From positions 1 through 8,664 of the forward strand of contig JAHDOX010000026.1 of NCBI GenBank assembly GCA_018434645.1: a DNA stretch of 8,664 nt, read 5' to 3'. Source of the stretch: Synergistales bacterium (GTDB lineage Bacteria > Synergistota > Synergistia > Synergistales > Thermovirgaceae). Below, piece after piece: positions 7,076 through 8,664 of the stretch. Both the position numbers and the translations under genes were made by a program. The stretch's first letter is position 1, and every line of letters begins with the position of its first letter. Below the pieces are notes generated by a model, which was not told where the DNA came from, searched no databases, and saw nothing but the letters and a program-made list of their open reading frames with translations.

Positions 7076-7116
7076 ATATGCTATTTCAAACTAAAACCTC
7101 TCCATTACCTGCGTTT

Positions 7117-8268
7117 TTAAAGCTCTGGTTGAATCGTCGCAACGTACTGTTTCTTTCCATCCTTGATCATAACGATCCCGACAGGTTTTTCGGCATCGTG
7201 GGTTTCGTTGATGGTCGTCAGGCCGGTAACACCCTCGAAATCCCTGGTTTCCGCCAGGGCCTTGGTAATGGCTTCGGGATCGGTGCTGCCGGCACGCTTG
7301 ATGGCGTCGATAAGCATCATGTAGGAGTCATAACCGAGAGCGGCGTTTACGTTCGGATCCTGACCGGGATGTTTCTTTCTCCAGTTTTCGGTGAACCTTC
7401 GGGCAGTCGGATTCATGTCCTCCATGGAGGGATCATAGGGGAAGGTGGTGTGTACAAATCCCTCGACGGCGTCGCCGCCGATTTCGACAATCTTCGGGTT
7501 ATCCATGGCGTCGCCGCCCATGATCTGGAACTCAGCCCCGAGCTCCTGCGCCTGCTTCATGATAATGGCGCCTTCTGCAAAATAGGCGGGGATAAAGAGA
7601 ACGTCGGGTTCCTTGCTGATGATTTCCGTCAGCTGGGCCGTAAAGTCCTGGTCACCCGAGTTGTACCTTAGTTTTGCTACGATCTCGCCGCCCATCTTGG
7701 TGAAAGACCTTTCGAAAAACCCTGCCAACCCAACGGCATAGTCGTTGGCTACATCCGTCAGAAGAGCCGCCTTTTTTGCGCCCAGCTCATTTATTGCATA
7801 GGTCGCGGCACCGGCTCCCTGGTAAGGGTCGATGAAGCAGACGCGGAAGATATATTTTTTGCCTATCGTGACGAGCGGGTTCGTACAGGACGTGCCAACC
7901 ATCGGGATGCCTGCCTTTTCGGCGACTTCACCGCCGGCCATCGCAAGGGAAGACCCGTAGGTTCCGATGACAGCATGGACTTTTTCCCTTTCGATAATGC
8001 GTTTGACGGCGTTGGCGGATTCTACCTTGTCGGACTTGTTGTCGACGACAAAAAGCTCCACTTTCTTACCGAGAACCGCAGGAGCTTCTTCGTGCGCCAT
8101 CCTGACACCGTCTAACTCAAGCTGTCCTCCGAAAGCGTTCTGGCCCGTCAGCGGCAGGTATACGCCTATCCGGACGGTGTCATCCTCTGCGAACGCCTGT
8201 CCGCCGGCCAAAAGCAGGCCTGCCATCGCCACCAGGGCAAAGACACCAAACAACACACCTTTTTTCAC
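7117..8268 (-). CDS. livJ: Periplasmic branched-chain amino-acid-binding protein LivJ-like
   Basis: This is the substrate-binding protein (type I periplasmic fold) that delivers amino acids to LivHMGF. The 383 residues begin with a signal peptide: MKK, a hydrophobic core to about 21, and AFA before a predicted cleavage at 27/28. There is no lipobox cysteine, so it is likely soluble in a periplasm. The mature chain starts with DDTVRIGVYLPLTGQNAFGG, the family opening. Further marks are VIGTYGSSLAMA (100-111) and GIPMVGTSCTNPLVT (120-134), the ligand-contact region in LIV-binding proteins. They are followed by YIFRVCFIDPYQG (139-151), GDQDFTAQL (205-213) and ALGYDSYMMLIDAI (310-323). The only cysteines are C128 and C144. 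The start is GTG, set by a perfect AGGAGGTGA six bases upstream. Substrate could be Leu/Ile/Val or a broader range; sequence alone does not decide. Confidence 0.93.
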   Translation of the reverse strand: MKKGVLFGVFALVAMAGLLLAGGQAFAEDDTVRIGVYLPLTGQNAFGGQLELDGVRMAHEEAPAVLGKKVELFVVDNKSDKVESANAVKRIIEREKVHAVIGTYGSSLAMAGGEVAEKAGIPMVGTSCTNPLVTIGKKYIFRVCFIDPYQGAGAATYAINELGAKKAALLTDVANDYAVGLAGFFERSFTKMGGEIVAKLRYNSGDQDFTAQLTEIISKEPDVLFIPAYFAEGAIIMKQAQELGAEFQIMGGDAMDNPKIVEIGGDAVEGFVHTTFPYDPSMEDMNPTARRFTENWRKKHPGQDPNVNAALGYDSYMMLIDAIKRAGSTDPEAITKALAETRDFEGVTGLTTINETHDAEKPVGIVMIKDGKKQYVATIQPEL

Positions 8269-8274
8269 GTGATT

Positions 8275-8283
8275 TCACCTCCT
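8275..8283 (-). promoter_or_regulatory. livJ ribosome-binding site (full anti-SD match)
   Basis: AGGAGGTGA on the minus strand is complementary to nine bases at the 16S rRNA 3' end and lies six bases before the GTG at 8268. It decides the start and suggests high translation of the binding protein despite the GTG. The stretch GGTGAAATCA is repeated exactly before the secA start. Confidence 0.88.
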
Positions 8284-8315
8284 GGAAGTGTTTGTTACAT
8301 GAATGATTTTACACT

Positions 8316-8340
8316 AAAAAAAACGGTCGTGGAATACACG
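8316..8340 (-). other. Small hairpin and T8 tract in the livJ leader (possible weak terminator or attenuator)
   Basis: On the minus strand CGTG-TATTC-CACG (8328-8340) forms a four-pair hairpin, followed by ACCG and eight consecutive T (8316-8323). It lies between the proposed livJ promoter and the livJ start. The U tract is good but the stem is weak, so it could be a poor terminator of nrdR transcripts, a leader attenuator, or chance. Confidence 0.25.
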
Positions 8341-8352
8341 GTGGTCCTTTTA

Positions 8353-8372
8353 CTGGCGACAAATACCTGGCG
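8353..8372. repeat. Short direct repeat CTGGCG in the livJ leader
   Basis: CTGGCG occurs at 8353-8358 and 8367-8372, a 14-base period, about 10 bases inside the predicted livJ transcript. A second pair, ACGGT at 8323-8327 and 8338-8342, follows with a 15-base period. Such spacing could suit a regulator bound downstream of the start site, but units this short may be chance. Confidence 0.25.
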
Positions 8373-8380
8373 GGCGTTAT

Positions 8381-8409
8381 ATTAAAAGTAACGGCGCTAC
8401 GGCTGTAAA
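8381..8409 (-). promoter_or_regulatory. livJ (liv operon) promoter, sigma70 type
   Basis: On the minus strand TTTACA (8404-8409) and TTTAAT (8381-8386) are separated by exactly 17 bases, each matching 5 of 6 consensus positions. The -35 box starts five bases after the nrdR stop codon. Transcription would begin near 8374, leaving a leader of about 105 bases before livJ. Confidence 0.68.
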
Positions 8410-8414
8410 GTTTT

Positions 8415-8664
8415 CTAGACATCGTTGCCACGCTCTTCGTGCAAGCGCCTGACCTCGTCAATGAAACTGGACACATCCGTAAACTCGCGGTAAACGGATG
8501 CGAACCGTACGTAGGCGACCTTGTGCAGTTTGCGTAACTCCTCCATCGCCAGATCTCCTACGACCTGGCTGGGAATTTCGTTCTGTCCACTTTCGTAAAG
8601 TTTCTCCTCTATACTGGACACGGCGTTTTCAAGCTGTTCCATTGGTATGGAAAGCTTTTCGCAC
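8415..8664 (-). CDS. nrdR: Transcriptional repressor NrdR (C-terminal part; 5' end outside window)
   Basis: NrdR is a zinc-finger/ATP-cone repressor that senses ATP/dATP and controls ribonucleotide reductase genes. Only the last 82 codons are present; the frame enters from the right edge (CEKLSIPMEQLENAV), so the Met at 8642 is internal and the zinc ribbon lies outside. The visible part is the second half of the ATP-cone. It shows the family pattern: a basic/aromatic turn before PMEQLE, a helix with SSIEEKLYESGQNEIPS, then VVGDLAMEELRKLHKVAYVRFASVYREF, where VAYVRFASVYR is the near-invariant NrdR ending. A charged tail (DEVRRLHEERGNDV) follows. No NrdR box is visible here, so its targets lie elsewhere. 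Confidence 0.94.
   Translation of the reverse strand, partial: CEKLSIPMEQLENAVSSIEEKLYESGQNEIPSQVVGDLAMEELRKLHKVAYVRFASVYREFTDVSSFIDEVRRLHEERGNDV

Noticed and set aside
7021..7077. Upstream livH start at 7077 giving a 316-residue protein.
   Set aside because: The extra codons form a terminator-like hairpin, lack a ribosome site and have no match to the known LivH N-terminus.
8306..8334. Second livJ promoter with -10 TAAAAT at 8306-8311.
   Set aside because: No acceptable -35 at 16-18 bases (TTCCAC at 17). The upstream TTTACA-17-TTTAAT pair is much better.
8269..8414. A known riboswitch or T-box in the livJ leader.
   Set aside because: The leader is only about 105 bases, and I see no T-box UGGN antiterminator sequence nor any recognisable riboswitch core.
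8269..8664. NrdR box near nrdR or livJ.
   Set aside because: No pair of 16-base palindromic sites resembling acaCwAtATaTwgtgt is visible.
1..8664. tRNA, rRNA, CRISPR, insertion sequence or prophage content.
   Set aside because: No cloverleaf or rRNA-like segments, no spaced repeats, no transposase or integrase frames, and no inverted terminal repeats were seen. The gaps are too short to hide such elements.

Overview
The window is bacterial chromosomal DNA with all credible genes on the minus strand. Read in the direction of transcription (right to left) the order is: 3' end of nrdR, livJ, livH, livM, livG, livF, pgsA, a tryptophanase (tnaA), and the 5' half of secA. nrdR and secA are cut by the window edges. 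The rest is intact and tightly packed: no gap between genes exceeds about 150 bases, and I see no RNA gene, mobile element, CRISPR array or degraded gene. A complete LIV-type amino-acid importer, a tryptophan-degrading lyase and a Gram-negative-like SPase I signal peptide on the binding protein suggest an anaerobic amino-acid fermenter. The protein style reminds me of Synergistota, but that is an impression from sequence, not a search result.

Right part (about 7000-8664): nrdR ends at 8415. A good sigma70-type promoter (TTTACA, 17-base spacer, TTTAAT) starts 5 bases after its stop and should drive livJ. livJ has a GTG start behind a perfect nine-base Shine-Dalgarno sequence. Between livJ and livH sits a strong GC hairpin with a short U tract, probably a partial terminator that lets the binding protein be made in excess over the membrane complex.

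Middle (3564-7020): livH, livM, livG and livF overlap one another by 4, 4 and 8 bases, a translationally coupled block encoding two permeases and two ATPases. It closes with a terminator whose stem includes the last codons and stop of livF. pgsA (phosphatidylglycerophosphate synthase) follows as a housekeeping gene.

Left part (1-2933): tnaA has its own extended -10 promoter starting just after pgsA and ends in a hairpin terminator. The U tract of that terminator overlaps the -35 box of a near-consensus secA promoter (TTGACT, 17, TATAAT). The three residues that best separate tryptophanase from tyrosine phenol-lyase (Asp126, Leu383, His454) favour tryptophanase.

Together the metabolic genes could import amino acids (LivJHMGF) and ferment tryptophan to indole, pyruvate and ammonia (TnaA), but the substrate link is inference. 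I found no previously undescribed system. The items worth a second look are the compact regulatory junctions, the corrected livH start, and the lack of a TnaC-type leader before tnaA.
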